Positions 1-6,198 of a stretch of DNA of 6,198 bases are shown in pieces. How positions within the stretch are numbered: the first letter of the stretch is position 1; each line of letters starts with the position of its first letter. The translations under genes and the position numbers were made by a program. This DNA comes from Chloroflexota bacterium (GTDB lineage: Bacteria; Chloroflexota; Dehalococcoidia; UBA3495): contig NZUD01000076.1 in the NCBI GenBank assembly GCA_002697005.1, positions 1-6,198 of the forward strand, given 5' to 3'. Below the pieces are notes generated by a model. The model ran no database searches. It was given only the letters and a program-made list of their open reading frames with translations, and was not told the DNA's origin.

Positions 1-1
1 A

Positions 2-1999
2 CCAGCCGCCGTAGCACGCCTTGCGGAAGGTGTAGAGAATGGCGCTGACCGCCAGACCATGTTGGGTGTGACGGGCTCAGGCAAGACCTTCACCATGGCC
101 AACATCGTTCAGCAGGTACAGCGTCCAACGCTGGTTATGGCCCACAACAAGACCCTGGCCGCCCAGTTAGCGTCCGAATTCAAGGAATTCTTTCCTCACA
201 ACGCGGTAGAATACTTCGTTTCCTACTACGACTATTACCAGCCGGAAGCCTACGTTCCACAGTCAGACACCTACATAGAAAAGGACTCCAGCGTCAACGA
301 GGAACTGGACAAACTTCGGCTCTCGTCCACCACGTCGCTACTCACACGGCGCGATGTCTTGATCGTGGCTTCGGTGTCTTGTATCTACGGTCTTGGTGAC
401 CCCAACGATTATTTCAACTTGGTGGCCCAAGTGAAAGTCGGTGAGACTCGTAACCGCAGCCAGTTAGTGCGCCAACTGGTGGATATGCAGTACGAGCGTA
501 ACGACCTAGACCTGACTCGCGCCAAATTTCGCATCCGTGGCGACACTCTAGAACTGGTGCCGGCCTATGAAGAAGCAGCAGTCCGGATACAGTTCTTCGG
601 GGACGAGGTGGAACGAATCGTCCAGGTTGACCCACTCACTGGAGAGGTGCTGGCGGACTTACCCCAAGTTTCCATCTACCCTGCCAATCATTTCGTAACA
701 TCTAAAGAGAAGCTGGAGCTAGCCGTCAACGGAATTCGTGAAGAACTTGTTATGCGCCTCATAGAACTGAAGGGCGCCGGTAAGATACTGGAAGCCGCTC
801 GTTTGGAGAGCCGCACCCAATACGACTTGGAGATGCTTCAGGAGACCGGTTTCTGTTCTGGCGTGGAGAACTACGCCAGGCACCTGTCCCAGCGCCCCGC
901 TGGCAGTGCACCATGGACGCTCTTGGATTACTTCCCAGACGACTATCTGATGTTTGTGGACGAGTCGCACATGACTCTTCCTCAGGTCAGGGGCATGTAC
1001 CGTGGCGACATATCCCGCAAGTCCACGCTGGTGGACTTTGGATTCCGGTTACCGTCAGCCCTGGACAATCGACCATTGAACTTCGAAGAGTACCAAGAGC
1101 ACATCAATCAAGTGGTCTATGTATCCGCCACTCCCGGCCGATACGAACTGGAACAGAGCAAGTCGGTTGTGCAGCAGGTCATCCGACCTACAGGGTTGTT
1201 AGATCCTACTGTTGAAGTCAAACCCACCGAGGGTCAGATAGACGACCTTTTACAGGAGATCAAAGACCGAATAGAGAAAGCCGAACGTGTATTGGTTACG
1301 ACACTGACCAAGCGTATGGCTGAAGAGTTGGCCGATTATCTGTCGGAGATGGGCATCCGCAACACCTACCTGCACTCAGATATTCAGACTTTAGACCGAA
1401 TCGAAATACTGCGGGACCTTCGGATGGGCGTCTATGACGTTATCGTGGGTATCAACCTGCTTCGGGAAGGTCTTGACCTGCCTGAAGTGAGTTTGGTGGC
1501 TATCCTGGACGCCGACAAAGAGGGCTACCTGCGATCCGAGACTTCCATGGTCCAGACCATCGGACGGGCGGCTCGCCACTCTAGCGGCCACGTCATAATG
1601 TACGCAGACCGCATGACCGACTCCATGCAGCAGGCCATAAACGAGACCAACCGGCGGCGGACCATTCAGGCCGACCACAATAAACAGCATGGCATCGAGC
1701 CTACCAGCATCCAGAAAGAGGTCCACGACATCACCGAGGGCATCAAAGGAATCGCCGAGAACCGCACGAGATACAACGTGGTGCGGAAGGAGATGTCCCG
1801 AACTGACATGTTCAGAGTGCTCAAGGACCTGGAAGTTCAAATGAAGGAATCGGCTAAGGGCCTTCAGTTTGAGAAAGCTGCCCAGTTCCGCGACGAGATC
1901 TTCGAGCTCCGCCGTCTGCTAGCCTTGGAAGAAAAGATAATCGGCCCTGGCAATCTCATTCCTGAAGACATCGCTGCCCTGGAAGAAGAGATGACGTAA
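2..1999 (+). CDS. uvrB: UvrABC excinuclease subunit B, 5'-truncated by the window edge
   Basis: DNA damage-recognition helicase of bacterial nucleotide excision repair: UvrA loads it on DNA, it verifies the lesion, then recruits UvrC for incision. The open frame continues upstream of the ATG at 59 to the window edge, and those 19 codons ([14 protein letters not shown]...) match the UvrB N-terminus, so the 59 ATG is internal. About 15-20 residues are missing, judging from the usual Walker A position. Visible-residue landmarks: Walker A GVTGSGKT (22-29), the damage-probing beta-hairpin region with [12 protein letters not shown] (75-86), motif II DESH (320-323), SATPG (375-379), [12 protein letters not shown] (485-496), motif [10 protein letters not shown] (518-525), and a C-terminal UVR motif (about 608-640, [11 protein letters not shown]) that contacts UvrC. 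The 665 visible residues fit the family's roughly 660-680. It ends in TAA and converges on the amidohydrolase gene 119 bp away. No frameshift or missing motif seen. Confidence 0.98.
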   Translation, partial: PAAVARLAEGVENGADRQTMLGVTGSGKTFTMANIVQQVQRPTLVMAHNKTLAAQLASEFKEFFPHNAVEYFVSYYDYYQPEAYVPQSDTYIEKDSSVNEELDKLRLSSTTSLLTRRDVLIVASVSCIYGLGDPNDYFNLVAQVKVGETRNRSQLVRQLVDMQYERNDLDLTRAKFRIRGDTLELVPAYEEAAVRIQFFGDEVERIVQVDPLTGEVLADLPQVSIYPANHFVTSKEKLELAVNGIREELVMRLIELKGAGKILEAARLESRTQYDLEMLQETGFCSGVENYARHLSQRPAGSAPWTLLDYFPDDYLMFVDESHMTLPQVRGMYRGDISRKSTLVDFGFRLPSALDNRPLNFEEYQEHINQVVYVSATPGRYELEQSKSVVQQVIRPTGLLDPTVEVKPTEGQIDDLLQEIKDRIEKAERVLVTTLTKRMAEELADYLSEMGIRNTYLHSDIQTLDRIEILRDLRMGVYDVIVGINLLREGLDLPEVSLVAILDADKEGYLRSETSMVQTIGRAARHSSGHVIMYADRMTDSMQQAINETNRRRTIQADHNKQHGIEPTSIQKEVHDITEGIKGIAENRTRYNVVRKEMSRTDMFRVLKDLEVQMKESAKGLQFEKAAQFRDEIFELRRLLALEEKIIGPGNLIPEDIAALEEEMT

Positions 2000-2118
2000 G
2001 TATTTTCGTCAGTCAAGTGTACTGGCGCTCCGAGTCGGTATCTGAGGAATGATAATTGCCGCACACCACCGGATATCATGCGATTAGATAAGAGTGGCAT
2101 TACCCTAGGTGTACATAA

Positions 2119-2937
2119 CTACTCTGAGATATCCCACGCTAAGTAGTTGCACACCGCCTTTCCCATTATCAGCTCTTTGTCGGTTTCGGAGAGCCATGGG
2201 AGTTCCTCGGTGAACATGGTCACGCACTGCTTCCACGAGCAGGGCATACGAGTTATGTCGGTGCCCCAGAACATGCGTTCCGGGCCGAACGAGTCGAAGA
2301 TTTGGTGCAAGTAGTCGTGGATGCTACTGAAGGGATAGGGTCCGCTGGAATAACTGGGCGCGCCGGTGGCTTTGATGGCAACATTGGGGAATTTGGCTAG
2401 GTCAAGCATCTCTGGCAGTGTCGCGAAGCACTCGGCGTCCGTGCTACCACCGATCCGGCCTAGATGGTCCACGATCAATTTCAGATTGGGATGCTTCTCC
2501 GCGATGGGAGCGACCATAGACATGTAGTTGGAAGCCATCAGCGCGACAGGAATGCCTAATCGTTCTGCTTCCGGCCAGATCCAGTCCATTGTGCCATCAG
2601 TGGGCCAGGTGGCTTGGTGGGGTTGGGTAAAGCTGAACCGGAAACCAAGCATGCCCGGTTGAGTAAGCCAGCCGTCGACCTGAGATTTTGCTTCTGGCTT
2701 GTCCAGTGGAATTTTCCCTAGGATGGATAGCCGGTTCGGGTGCGCATGCGCGGCTTCAAGGGCCAGGTTGTCAGAGTCTGGATCCCAACTTGGAGGGTGG
2801 ATGATGGCTGCGTTGATGCCAGCCTCTTCCATCTCTTTCAATAGGTCATCGGCCAAGAAATCCGGAATCTGACGGTGGCCAGGATTAGCTGGGACGTGCC
2901 CCTGCCAGAGGTGTACCTGGGCATCTACGATCAACAT
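2119..2937 (-). CDS. Amidohydrolase-2 family TIM-barrel hydrolase
   Basis: A 272-residue protein of the amidohydrolase-related family (COG2159/COG3618-like), cytosolic, with no signal peptide or membrane segment. Visible landmarks: N-terminal strand LIVDAQVHLW (2-11), IIHPPSW (45-51), GFRFSF (98-103), VDHLGR (156-161) after the strand LKLIV, and FWGTDITRMP (223-232) carrying the catalytic-type Asp226. The usual first metal motif DxHxH reads D5-A-Q7-V-H9, so one His is Gln, a variant I recall in some members of this group. Relatives are lactonases, decarboxylases and hydrolases of aromatic or sugar-lactone substrates; the substrate here cannot be read from sequence. The ATG has a good ribosome site: AGGAG (2945-2949) 7 nt upstream. 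It is third in line behind the DUF1445/DUF4392 pair on the same strand, separated by 164 bp, so it may be cotranscribed or have its own promoter. Stop is TAG. Confidence 0.85.
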   Translation of the reverse strand: MLIVDAQVHLWQGHVPANPGHRQIPDFLADDLLKEMEEAGINAAIIHPPSWDPDSDNLALEAAHAHPNRLSILGKIPLDKPEAKSQVDGWLTQPGMLGFRFSFTQPHQATWPTDGTMDWIWPEAERLGIPVALMASNYMSMVAPIAEKHPNLKLIVDHLGRIGGSTDAECFATLPEMLDLAKFPNVAIKATGAPSYSSGPYPFSSIHDYLHQIFDSFGPERMFWGTDITRMPCSWKQCVTMFTEELPWLSETDKELIMGKAVCNYLAWDISE

Positions 2938-3101
2938 TTCCCCTCTCCTAGGGTTGAGTGTGGGTGGTTATCGATAGCTTTTAATGGATTGTTATTCTGA
3001 TGTGGCTGCACAACAATTTCATTGCAATGGTTAAAACTAATTGGTCTGAAGCAATAAGACTTTTCTTCTTCGGAAGATTCGGGGTGACAGCGTTGCGGGC
3101 G
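2938..3101. other. 164-bp gap between the DUF4392 and amidohydrolase genes
   Basis: AT-richer than its neighbours. It holds a perfect 10-bp palindrome CATTGCAATG (3020-3029) and an inverted pair ATTGTT (2988-2993) / AACAAT (3012-3017). No promoter with good -35 and -10 spacing was found on the minus strand. The amidohydrolase ribosome site, AGGAG (2945-2949), is at its left end. Confidence 0.4.
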
Positions 3102-3953
3102 TTAGCTTTGCCTTGTACCGACTGCCCGTTGTAGCCGGGCTAGCAGGGCGCCGTTCTCATCGGCCGAGAAGTTGTCCACAGTTGGGACAGCGTCTCCTGT
3201 GGTTCCGTCTACCACTCCCGACTCTATCATGCCGTGGAGCATGGCGGTCTCGGACTCCACTGAAGGCAGCAGGTTCTTGTTTGTGATTTTGGATAGAGCT
3301 GCTACCAATCCGTATCCGCCCCAGTTGGATACGCTGGCGATCACTAACCGGTCTACCTGGTTCACGGCTGGGTAATCAGGCAAAGAGTCAACAGTAGGTA
3401 TAACCTCGGCCAGGTTGCCCATGCCTATCTCATTCCCTCCATCGCCTATGCCTACCGATGGAATGTCCGAGTCAAACAAGTAGTCCAGCCGGGCGGTATG
3501 CGCCGAGATATCGACATACCGCATATTTAGATAAGTGTCTTCCCTAGTCCGGCCACAGCGTTCGATGGATATCAAGAGCGATGGCTTCACCTGATCCAAG
3601 ATTGTCTTGGCGTACTTCTTGCTGGCGACCACGTTGTCGATGGGAAAATCGATCACGTCAGAGCCGTTGGCGTAGCGCTGGAGCACCGGGGTGGTGTACG
3701 AGTCGCTGACGTAGGTGATGGTGCGCCCGAGATGTTTAAGTGCCTCTCCGATGGCTAACGCTCCAGGAGGGCCGTCCGTTTCAGGTTTCCCAGCCATCAC
3801 CACATAAAACCCAGTGACGATTATCACGTGACCAGGGTGATCCATTATGAACTGGGCGGCCTGGGAACAGTAGTCGTCGGGAAGATGTGGCCGCAAAGCC
3901 AACATCCCTCGCTTGTCCTGGTCCAGGATAATATCTTCGATCGTCTCGCCCAA
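3102..3953 (-). CDS. DUF4392 protein, D-glutamate cyclase C-terminal-domain-like (TTG start)
   Basis: A 283-residue protein matching DUF4392, the domain forming the C-terminal half of vertebrate D-glutamate cyclase (DGLUCY; D-glutamate to 5-oxo-D-proline plus water). Recognised from conserved blocks: VTGFYV (46-51), PETDGPPGA (57-65), IERCGRTREDTYLNMR (130-145), the glycine-rich GIGDGGNEIGMGN (168-180), ASVSNWGGYGL (206-216) and VDGTTGD (248-254). The frame stays open to another TTG at 4118, inside the upstream gene, but residues from there are Arg/Pro-rich out-of-frame reading of that gene. The TTG at 3953 has AGGAG 5 nt upstream, and its product MGETIEDIILDQDKRG starts where the family domain starts. 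No ATG or GTG start was seen between the two TTGs. The gap to the upstream DUF1445 stop is 41 nt, consistent with one transcript. No signal peptide or membrane helix. Family match is confident; cyclase activity of this bacterial protein is inferred. Confidence 0.85.
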   Translation of the reverse strand: MGETIEDIILDQDKRGMLALRPHLPDDYCSQAAQFIMDHPGHVIIVTGFYVVMAGKPETDGPPGALAIGEALKHLGRTITYVSDSYTTPVLQRYANGSDVIDFPIDNVVASKKYAKTILDQVKPSLLISIERCGRTREDTYLNMRYVDISAHTARLDYLFDSDIPSVGIGDGGNEIGMGNLAEVIPTVDSLPDYPAVNQVDRLVIASVSNWGGYGLVAALSKITNKNLLPSVESETAMLHGMIESGVVDGTTGDAVPTVDNFSADENGALLARLQRAVGTRQS

Positions 3954-3958
3954 ACCCG

Positions 3959-3963
3959 CTCCT
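3959..3963 (-). promoter_or_regulatory. Shine-Dalgarno that decides the TTG start of the DUF4392 gene
   Basis: AGGAG on the minus strand, 5 nt before TTG at 3953-3951. It lies in the 41-nt gap after the DUF1445 stop codon and is the only strong ribosome site near the start of the conserved domain. Confidence 0.7.
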
Positions 3964-3994
3964 GAAATAAGCTGATTACTCCGATTAATTTGGA

Positions 3995-4789
3995 CTACAG
4001 AACCGCGTAATCGGCGTCGCGTTGGTCGGTGATGAACATCCGGCCGGGGGCGTGGGTAATCATCAACGGTGGTTTGCAATTGAGGGCCACCGCCTGCGGT
4101 GTCACGCCGCAGGCCCAAAACACCGGCTCTTCATCGTCCTTGATCTCCACAGAGTCTCCAAAATCAGGCTGGTCGATATCGTTGATCCCGATGTCATGGG
4201 GAGTGCCGATATGGACCGGAGCTCCGTGAGTGGCAGGGAACCGGGAGGTCACCTGTACGGCTCGCACCACTTGGTCGCGCTTGACCGGCCGCATGCTCAC
4301 CACCATGGGCCCGGAGAAGATTCCCGCTGGGGTGGTGGCGATGTTGGTAATGTACATTGCCACGTTGTTGCCGGTTTGCTGGTGCCGCAGGGGAATGCCT
4401 GCGTCCACCATGGCCGCCTCGAATGAGAAGCTGCAACCCAGAAGAAACGAGACCAGGTCATCGCGCCAATGATCTTCTATGGTGTCTACTTCTGCTGTGA
4501 ATTGGCCGTTCTCGTAGATGCGGTAGCCGGAGGCGTCGGTTCTGATGTCGGCACCAGGTGAGGTGATCACAGGTTCGGTTCTGCCCGGCTCAATCACTTC
4601 CAGCAATGGACAGGGCTTGGGGTTGCGTTGGCAGAACAGCAAGAAATCAAAGGCTAGTTCTTTGGGTAGAATGGCCAGGTTGGCTTGGACGTGACCGGGC
4701 GCCACTCCCGAAGTTACCCCTCGCCACGTGTTCGAGCGTATTTGCCTGCGGACCTCCTGGGGTGAACCGGCAATCATCTGGGTGCTCAT
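3995..4789 (-). CDS. DUF1445/UPF0317 family protein (D-glutamate cyclase N-terminal-domain-like, YcsI-like)
   Basis: A 264-residue protein of the DUF1445/UPF0317 'putative hydro-lyase' family, which includes Bacillus YcsI and the N-terminal half of vertebrate D-glutamate cyclase. Conserved blocks: GVAPGHVQANL (28-38), LPKELAFDFLLFC (41-53) followed by QRNPKPCPLLEV (54-65), LLGCSFSFE (116-124), GIPLRH (131-136), THGAPVHIG (187-195), FWACGVTPQ (224-232) and THAPGRMFITD (245-255). Length equals the usual stand-alone family size. The frame stays open upstream to 4984, but I chose the ATG at 4789: it has AGGAAG (4797-4802) upstream, matches the family N-terminus, and the next ATG at 4840 overlaps the predicted -10 element. 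In B. subtilis ycsI sits with the 5-oxoprolinase genes (pxpA and the kipI/kipA genes), supporting a 5-oxoproline/D-glutamate link. It is followed after 41 nt by the DUF4392 gene. Soluble protein, no signal peptide. Biochemical role is inferred. Confidence 0.88.
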   Translation of the reverse strand: MSTQMIAGSPQEVRRQIRSNTWRGVTSGVAPGHVQANLAILPKELAFDFLLFCQRNPKPCPLLEVIEPGRTEPVITSPGADIRTDASGYRIYENGQFTAEVDTIEDHWRDDLVSFLLGCSFSFEAAMVDAGIPLRHQQTGNNVAMYITNIATTPAGIFSGPMVVSMRPVKRDQVVRAVQVTSRFPATHGAPVHIGTPHDIGINDIDQPDFGDSVEIKDDEEPVFWACGVTPQAVALNCKPPLMITHAPGRMFITDQRDADYAVL

Positions 4790-4838
4790 AATTCCACTTC
4801 CTAACGGCAGTGAATTTTCCGGGCTGCTCCGTGACGCC

Positions 4839-4867
4839 ATGATAGTTGTGCTCTTGTTACACGTCAA
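4839..4867 (-). promoter_or_regulatory. Sigma70-type promoter of the DUF1445-DUF4392 operon
   Basis: Minus-strand -35 TTGACG (4867-4862, 5/6 consensus), exactly 17 bp, then -10 TATCAT (4844-4839, 5/6 consensus). Transcription would start near 4832, giving a leader of about 40 nt to the ATG at 4789. This rules out the upstream in-frame ATG at 4840. Confidence 0.7.
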
Positions 4868-4910
4868 TCGCAGGCCGGGGACCATTTGGTGCACATAACA
4901 TTTAGCAGCC

Positions 4911-4943
4911 GGTCTCCAGCTGTTTGATATACTTCTGGAGAAC
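4911..4943. repeat. Imperfect inverted repeat in the divergent promoter region, possible operator
   Basis: GGTCTCCAG (4911-4919) and CTGGAGAAC (4935-4943) are inverted copies matching at 8 of 9 positions, separated by 15 bp. The spacer contains the predicted extended -10 of the regulator gene. A further GAGACC (4947-4952) is again complementary to GGTCTC. This could be a binding site for the regulator or a hairpin at the start of its transcript; protein binding is inferred. Confidence 0.4.
4925..4933 (+). promoter_or_regulatory. Candidate extended -10 promoter of the regulator gene
   Basis: TGATATACT contains a TGn extension followed by TATACT (5/6 of the -10 consensus). The best upstream -35-like hexamer, TTAGCA (4902-4907), is weak and 20 bp away, so activity would rest on the extended -10. 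Transcription would begin near 4940, about 35 nt before the TTG start. Confidence 0.45.
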
Positions 4944-4975
4944 GCAGAGACCCCGGAAAGGTTTGGGCCGGACCC

Positions 4976-5641
4976 TTGTACCACTTATTCCTAATGGTCA
5001 ATCATGGGGGCGCACCGAGTGTGTTGGCGGACACCGTTGACCGCGCTGGTATGTCCTGCCAGGTAGGCATCGAATTAGACCAACTAGATGGGAGTGGCGT
5101 TACCTCACCTGACGCCGTCCTGTTGGATATGGCGTTGCTCGAACAGCTGGACGCCCGCCGGATGATTGAGGAATGTCATGATCGAAAACTCCCTGTTCTG
5201 GCCGCAGTGCCCAGGGAAGTCATCAGTGCCTACGACCCGTCTTTGAACCCTGACGAGATGCTGGTCAGTCCTGTCTCTGAAGCCGAACTGACCGTCCGCG
5301 TTGGGCAGGCCATCTTCCGGGTTAGCGGTCCTTCCGGACGCAAGTTGCTCAAGGTAGGCGATTTATCCATCGACCAAGAGCGCTACGAGGTTACCGTGGG
5401 TGGACGCCGGGTGGCTTTGACATATAAGGAGTTTCAGCTACTGGTCTTGCTGGCCTCCAACCCCGGCCGCGCCTACACCAGAGAAGCTCTGCTTAGCCAG
5501 ATATGGGGTTATGATTACCTTGGTGGTACCCGCACGGTCGACGTCCACATACGGCGGTTGCGCTCCAAGGTTGAGTCACCTGGCCACGCGTTCGTCGAGA
5601 CTATCTGGAACGTGGGCTATAGGTTCTCAGCGCCCACTTAG
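4976..5641 (+). CDS. OmpR/PhoB-type winged-helix regulator with degenerate receiver domain
   Basis: A 221-residue DNA-binding transcriptional regulator. Residues about 1-115 have a receiver-like pattern: beta1 YHLFLMVNH, then PDAVLLDMAL with Asp51 where the phosphoacceptor would lie. However, the acidic pair after beta1 is N9-H10 and the conserved Lys-Pro near the domain end is S98-P99 (EMLVSPVSEAEL). Residues about 124-219 are a full OmpR/PhoB winged helix: LTYKEFQLLVLLASNPG (148-164), TREALLSQIWGYDY (168-181), recognition-helix region RTVDVHIRRLRSKVE (186-200), and IWNVGYRF (210-217). The start is taken at TTG 4976 because it keeps the beta1 strand whole. The only alternative, ATG 4994, cuts into it, and an in-frame stop at 4925 excludes longer versions. 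Neither start has a well-spaced ribosome site; GGAAAGG (4955-4961) is 14 nt from the TTG. No histidine kinase adjoins. It is transcribed divergently from the DUF1445 operon, a common layout for a local regulator. Confidence 0.88.
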   Translation: MYHLFLMVNHGGAPSVLADTVDRAGMSCQVGIELDQLDGSGVTSPDAVLLDMALLEQLDARRMIEECHDRKLPVLAAVPREVISAYDPSLNPDEMLVSPVSEAELTVRVGQAIFRVSGPSGRKLLKVGDLSIDQERYEVTVGGRRVALTYKEFQLLVLLASNPGRAYTREALLSQIWGYDYLGGTRTVDVHIRRLRSKVESPGHAFVETIWNVGYRFSAPT

Positions 5642-5902
5642 GGTACTGCGGCCACTATCGCGTACTTCGTCTGTTCTTAACCTCCCTCAAGGTGCCCCTG
5701 TCGGACTTTTTAGGTTAGTAGATTCTTACCAAAAGTATGGCTTATGCGGATCTGTTGGTAGGCTAAGTGGGAGCAAAACGAGGGAATGGCCGTACAAACC
5801 TAAACTCGTTTGCCAAAGCAACCAAGGTCGGCTAGCATAATTAATTGCTTGGTTTTGAAAACAGAATCTGAAGACGTTGGGACGGGCTTAAGGATAATAT
5901 CC
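5642..5902. other. Gene-free 261-bp region between the regulator gene and serC
   Basis: No credible gene was seen. A 9-codon ATG frame at 5737-5766 lacks a ribosome site. No GC-rich stem followed by a T-run marks a terminator after the regulator; the TTTTT at 5707-5711 has no good stem before it. The right part is AT-richer and holds the candidate serC promoter and ribosome site. Confidence 0.6.
5810..5838 (+). promoter_or_regulatory. Candidate sigma70-type promoter for serC
   Basis: TTGCCA (5810-5815, 5/6 consensus), 17 bp, then TAGCAT (5833-5838, 4/6 consensus), overlapping an alternative -10 CATAAT (5836-5841). The start would fall near 5845, leaving a leader of about 58 nt. It is a plausible match in an AT-rich stretch, not a unique one. 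Confidence 0.4.
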
Positions 5903-6198
5903 ATGACTATCTATAATTTTGCGGCCGGGCCGGCCATATTGCCTACTGAGGTGCTCCGGCAGGCCCAGGGGGATCTGGTCTCCTGGCCGAATGTCGGGTT
6001 ATCGTTGTTGGAGATGAGCCACCGATCGAAGACAGTAGTGGATATGATCGATGCCGCCGAAGCCGATATACGCAGCCTAGCTGGCATACCTGGCAACTAC
6101 CGGATACTTTTTCTACAGGGCGGCGCTTCACTACAGTTCTCTATGGTTCCCATGAACCTGTTGACTGAGAACGGTAAGGCGGATCACGTAGTCACTGG
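5903..6198 (+). CDS. serC: Phosphoserine aminotransferase, N-terminal part (truncated by window end)
   Basis: First 98 codons of a PLP-dependent class V aminotransferase converting 3-phosphohydroxypyruvate plus glutamate to O-phosphoserine plus 2-oxoglutarate in serine biosynthesis (SerC also acts in pyridoxine synthesis in some bacteria). The start MTIYNFAAGPAILP is the classic SerC N-terminus. It is followed by LLEMSHRSK (35-43), with His40-Arg41 in the substrate-binding segment, and LFLQGGASLQF (69-79), whose GGAS loop (73-76) binds the PLP phosphate. The ATG has AAGGA (5890-5894) 8 nt upstream. A full SerC is about 360 residues, so roughly three quarters, including the PLP lysine, lies beyond the window. 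It is in the same direction as the upstream regulator but 261 bp away with its own candidate promoter, so probably a separate transcript. Nothing degenerate seen. Confidence 0.95.
   Translation, partial: MTIYNFAAGPAILPTEVLRQAQGDLVSWPNVGLSLLEMSHRSKTVVDMIDAAEADIRSLAGIPGNYRILFLQGGASLQFSMVPMNLLTENGKADHVVT

Noticed and set aside
1391..1840. 149-codon minus-strand frame inside uvrB
   Set aside because: Antisense shadow of the conserved uvrB helicase region with no recognisable domain.
2049..2079. Inverted repeat ATGATA/TATCAT between the convergent uvrB and amidohydrolase genes, as a bidirectional terminator
   Set aside because: Only 6 bp of A/T-rich stem with a 19-nt loop and no flanking T-tract; too weak to call.
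3064..3077. Perfect 5-bp stem with a TTCG tetraloop (TCTTC TTCG GAAGA) downstream of the DUF4392 gene, as a terminator
   Set aside because: Neither strand has a T-run after the stem: the minus-strand transcript continues with AAAAG and the plus strand with TTCGGGG. The stem is short and A/T-rich.
4022..4472. Several overlapping plus-strand frames of 66-134 codons opposite the DUF1445 gene
   Set aside because: They lie antisense to a well-conserved gene, have no recognisable domains, and look like frame shadows.
4790..4984. N-terminal extension of the DUF1445 protein up to 4984
   Set aside because: It runs through the predicted -35/-10 promoter, is unlike the family N-terminus, and the ATG at 4840 has no ribosome site.
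5737..5766. Nine-codon ATG frame upstream of serC as an attenuation leader peptide
   Set aside because: No ribosome site, contains no serine codons, no mutually exclusive hairpins recognised, and it lies upstream of the best serC promoter candidate.
5511..5840. Plus-strand frame of 109 codons running from the regulator gene into the gap before serC
   Set aside because: Most of its first half is the regulator's winged helix read in another frame; the remainder is low-conservation-looking sequence with no ribosome site.

Overview
The window looks like bacterial chromosome of moderate GC (about half or slightly more G+C by eye). It is gene-dense, and I see no insertion sequence, phage gene, tRNA, rRNA or CRISPR array. 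The lineage cannot be fixed from the sequence. The mix of a degenerate OmpR-type regulator, an amidohydrolase-2 enzyme and a DUF1445/DUF4392 pair would suit an environmental Chloroflexota-like bacterium, but that is a weak inference.

Layout: (1) from the left edge to 1999, plus strand, a nearly complete uvrB (nucleotide excision repair) missing about 15-20 N-terminal codons. (2) From 4789 down to 2119, minus strand, three genes in transcription order: a DUF1445/UPF0317 protein (4789-3995), a DUF4392 protein (3953-3102, TTG start) and, after a 164-bp gap, an amidohydrolase-2 family enzyme (2937-2119). A good sigma70-type promoter (TTGACG, 17 bp, TATCAT) lies in front of the first gene. (3) A divergent control region, 4790-4975, with an extended -10 element on the plus strand inside a 9-bp imperfect inverted repeat. 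(4) On the plus strand, an OmpR-like winged-helix regulator (4976-5641) whose receiver domain has lost most phosphorylation residues. (5) A 261-bp gene-free leader with a candidate promoter, then the first 98 codons of serC (phosphoserine aminotransferase), which runs off the right edge.

The most interesting unit is the DUF1445-DUF4392 pair. These are the two domains found fused, in the same order, in the vertebrate mitochondrial D-glutamate cyclase (DGLUCY), which converts D-glutamate to 5-oxo-D-proline. Here they are two consecutive genes under one promoter, which suggests a two-subunit bacterial form or two cooperating enzymes in D-glutamate/5-oxoproline metabolism. The amidohydrolase just downstream and the divergently transcribed regulator are plausible but unproven partners. 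uvrB and serC are housekeeping flanks.
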